Shown in pieces: positions 62,673 through 64,000 of a stretch of DNA of 64,000 nucleotides. This DNA comes from Acinetobacter sp. CFCC 10889 (GTDB lineage: Bacteria; Pseudomonadota; Gammaproteobacteria; Pseudomonadales; Moraxellaceae): contig NZ_LQXQ01000012.1 of the NCBI RefSeq assembly GCF_003268395.1, positions 30,577 through 94,576 on the forward strand, written 5' to 3'. Under the pieces are notes generated by a model. The model was not told the DNA's origin. It worked only from the letters and a program-made list of their open reading frames with translations, and did no database searches. The first letter of the stretch is position 1, and every line of letters starts with the position of its first letter. The position numbers were made by a program, and so were the translations under genes.

Positions 62673-63467
62673 ATGTCGAGTTCGACGATTATTCCTTGGG
62701 TTGTCGGCAATTGGAAAATGAACCCAATGCAAGCGAATTCGCAGCAACTCATCCAAGATTTAAAGCAACAATTACAGCAAGATGCTATTTCTGAACAGCA
62801 ATGTCATATTGGGGTTGCACCAGTTGCAATTGCGTTACTTTCCGTTCAGCAACAATTTGCAGATGCACCGAATAAAATTATTAGTGTGGCGCAAGATCTT
62901 TCACGTATGGCGGGTACAGGTGCTTATACAGGTGAGGTGAGTGCAGAATTATTAAAAGACAGCGGTATTGAGTTTGTTTTAATTGGGCATTCTGAGCGTC
63001 GTGAAATTTTTGGTGATAATGTTCAAATTGTGCAAGAAAAAGTTAAAAATGCTTTAAATGCAGATATGAAAATTATCTATTGTGTGGGTGAAAGCTTAGC
63101 ACAGCGTGAAGCAGGTCAAGCTGAGCAAGTTGTTTTACAACAAATTTGTGATATTGCAGCACTTGTAAAAGCTGAGCAATGGAACAATATTATTGTGGCT
63201 TATGAGCCAATTTGGGCAATTGGAACAGGTAAAACAGCCTCTCCTGAAGATGCTCAAGCCATGCATGCTAAAATTCGTGAAGGTCTATTGCAGATTACGC
63301 CGCTAGGTGCAAATATTGCAATTCTATATGGCGGAAGCGTAAAAGCTGAAAATGCTGTTGAATTGGCTGCGTGTGCAGATATTAATGGTGCGCTAGTTGG
63401 TGGTGCCTCTTTGAATGCTGAGTCTTTTTATCAAATTGCTCAAGCTTTCGCAAAATCAAAAGAATAG
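62673..63467 (+). CDS. tpiA: Triosephosphate isomerase
   Basis: A 264-residue glycolytic enzyme that interconverts dihydroxyacetone phosphate and glyceraldehyde 3-phosphate. Active-site residues are Asn13 and Lys15 in GNWKMNP, His106 in IGHSERR and Glu178 in [15 protein letters not shown]. The phosphate-binding ILYGGSVK is present. It is slightly longer than usual (250) at the N-terminus. AGGG lies before the ATG. secG starts 9 bp after the stop. Confidence 0.96.
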   Translation: MSSSTIIPWVVGNWKMNPMQANSQQLIQDLKQQLQQDAISEQQCHIGVAPVAIALLSVQQQFADAPNKIISVAQDLSRMAGTGAYTGEVSAELLKDSGIEFVLIGHSERREIFGDNVQIVQEKVKNALNADMKIIYCVGESLAQREAGQAEQVVLQQICDIAALVKAEQWNNIIVAYEPIWAIGTGKTASPEDAQAMHAKIREGLLQITPLGANIAILYGGSVKAENAVELAACADINGALVGGASLNAESFYQIAQAFAKSKE

Positions 63468-63476
63468 GAGTTCGGC

Positions 63477-63809
63477 ATGCATAATTTTGTGCTTATAGTG
63501 CATATGATTTTAGCTGTATTAATGATCGTACTGATACTTGTGCAGCATGGTAAGGGTGCAGATGCAGGTGCTTCTTTTGGTGGTGGTGGTGCAGCGACAG
63601 TATTTGGTGCGTCAGGATCAGGAAATTTTTTAACACGCTTAACTGCGATTTTGACAGCACTATTTTTTGTGACCAGTATTAGTTTGGCTGTATTTGCAAA
63701 AAAACAGACTTCAGATGCTTATGGCTTAAAAACAGTGCAAACAACTTCACAACCTGCACCTACTATACCGTCAAATACGGGTGAAACTTCACCAACTGCA
63801 CCAAAATAA
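63477..63809 (+). CDS. secG: Preprotein translocase subunit SecG
   Basis: A 110-residue accessory subunit of the SecYEG channel. Two membrane segments (about 3-21 and 52-72) flank the conserved loop LVQHGKGADAGASFGGGGAA, followed by FGASGSGNFLTRLTAILTAL. The C-terminal tail is rich in Thr and Pro. The tpiA-secG-tRNA-Leu order is widespread in gamma-proteobacteria. AGGAG precedes the ATG. Confidence 0.95.
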   Translation: MHNFVLIVHMILAVLMIVLILVQHGKGADAGASFGGGGAATVFGASGSGNFLTRLTAILTALFFVTSISLAVFAKKQTSDAYGLKTVQTTSQPAPTIPSNTGETSPTAPK

Positions 63810-63831
63810 ATACAAATTTTGCAATTAAACC

Positions 63832-63860
63832 TTTCAATTTGCGACGCAAGCTACTAGAAT
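63832..63860 (+). promoter_or_regulatory. Promoter of tRNA-Leu
   Basis: TTTCAA (-35, 63832-63837) and TAGAAT (-10, 63855-63860) are separated by exactly 17 nt. The expected start is a few bases before the mature tRNA, so the tRNA need not depend on the tpiA-secG transcript. Confidence 0.6.
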
Positions 63861-63871
63861 GCGTCACAGCT

Positions 63872-63956
63872 GCGGTGGTGGTGGAATTGGTAGACACGCT
63901 ACCTTGAGGTGGTAGTGCTTTCGGGCGTGGGGGTTCAAGTCCCCCCTTCCGCACCA
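63872..63956 (+). tRNA. tRNA-Leu (anticodon GAG)
   Basis: An 85-nt class II tRNA with an extended variable arm. The acceptor strand begins GCGGTGG and ends CTTCCGC followed by ACCA, with one T-T mismatch in the stem. The D-arm contains AATTGGTAGAC, the anticodon stem CTACC/GGTAG encloses a loop with GAG, and the T-arm is GGGGG-TTCAAGT-CCCCC. Confidence 0.95.
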
Positions 63957-64000
63957 ACTTATAATCCAGAAATTTAAGTTGGTGTATGCAGCAAAATCTG

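Overview
The window looks like chromosomal DNA of an Acinetobacter species (Moraxellaceae). Base composition is AT-rich, roughly 38-40 % GC by eye. Gene content and order fit the genus: a split dcw cluster (rsmH-ftsL-ftsI-murE-murF-mraY, no mraZ before it and no murD after it), pilB-pilC-pilD, tpiA-secG-tRNA-Leu, and tRNA-Glu beside gltX. ParC residue numbering also matches the Acinetobacter scheme. No plasmid, phage or transposase genes were seen.

Region 1 (about 1-9300) is accessory. It starts with two small secreted-protein genes, a Gln-rich coiled-coil protein and a set of very small genes (two Xre-type regulators and a 52-residue ORF). A complete type I restriction-modification system follows (hsdM, hsdS, hsdR). 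About 430 bp of gene-free DNA and a tRNA-Thr gene separate it from the core genome. Region 2 (9300-15300) carries a Sel1-repeat protein, a short hypothetical gene, a succinyl-CoA:acetate CoA-transferase and ompR-envZ with a small membrane-protein gene between them. Region 3 (15300-27600) holds tex, a short-chain dehydrogenase, metY, ettA, two adjacent Sel1 paralogues, a zinc-type CDF exporter, tRNA-Glu and gltX.

Region 4 (27600-31100) has two tandem sulfate-binding protein genes and an acetyltransferase. Region 5 (31259-38445) is the cell-wall and division operon. It is tightly packed, with 1-4 nt overlaps, and ends at a strong terminator. Region 6 (38450-47500) holds rlmA, a YchJ-like gene, a TRIC-type membrane protein, a frameshifted niaP, parC and fadD. 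Region 7 (47500-58400) holds a MAPEG protein, ppa, ruvX-yqgE, an envelope operon (COG3014-like, ycfL-like, lpoB-like, csgG-like), recN, a ppnP-like gene, rlmB, a DMT transporter and coaE. Region 8 (58400-64000) has the type IV pilus assembly genes pilD, pilC and pilB, then tpiA, secG and tRNA-Leu.

The observations most worth checking are these. ParC carries Leu at position 84, where fluoroquinolone-susceptible Acinetobacter have Ser. niaP is broken by one extra T in a T run. An unlisted 52-residue gene sits directly ahead of an Xre regulator. HsdS contains a 20-bp exact repeat that could allow target-domain exchange, and a long hairpin lies between hsdS and hsdR. A membrane-protein gene is inserted between ompR and envZ. 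I found no system that I can defend as wholly new; the small-gene cluster beside the type I system is the least explained part.
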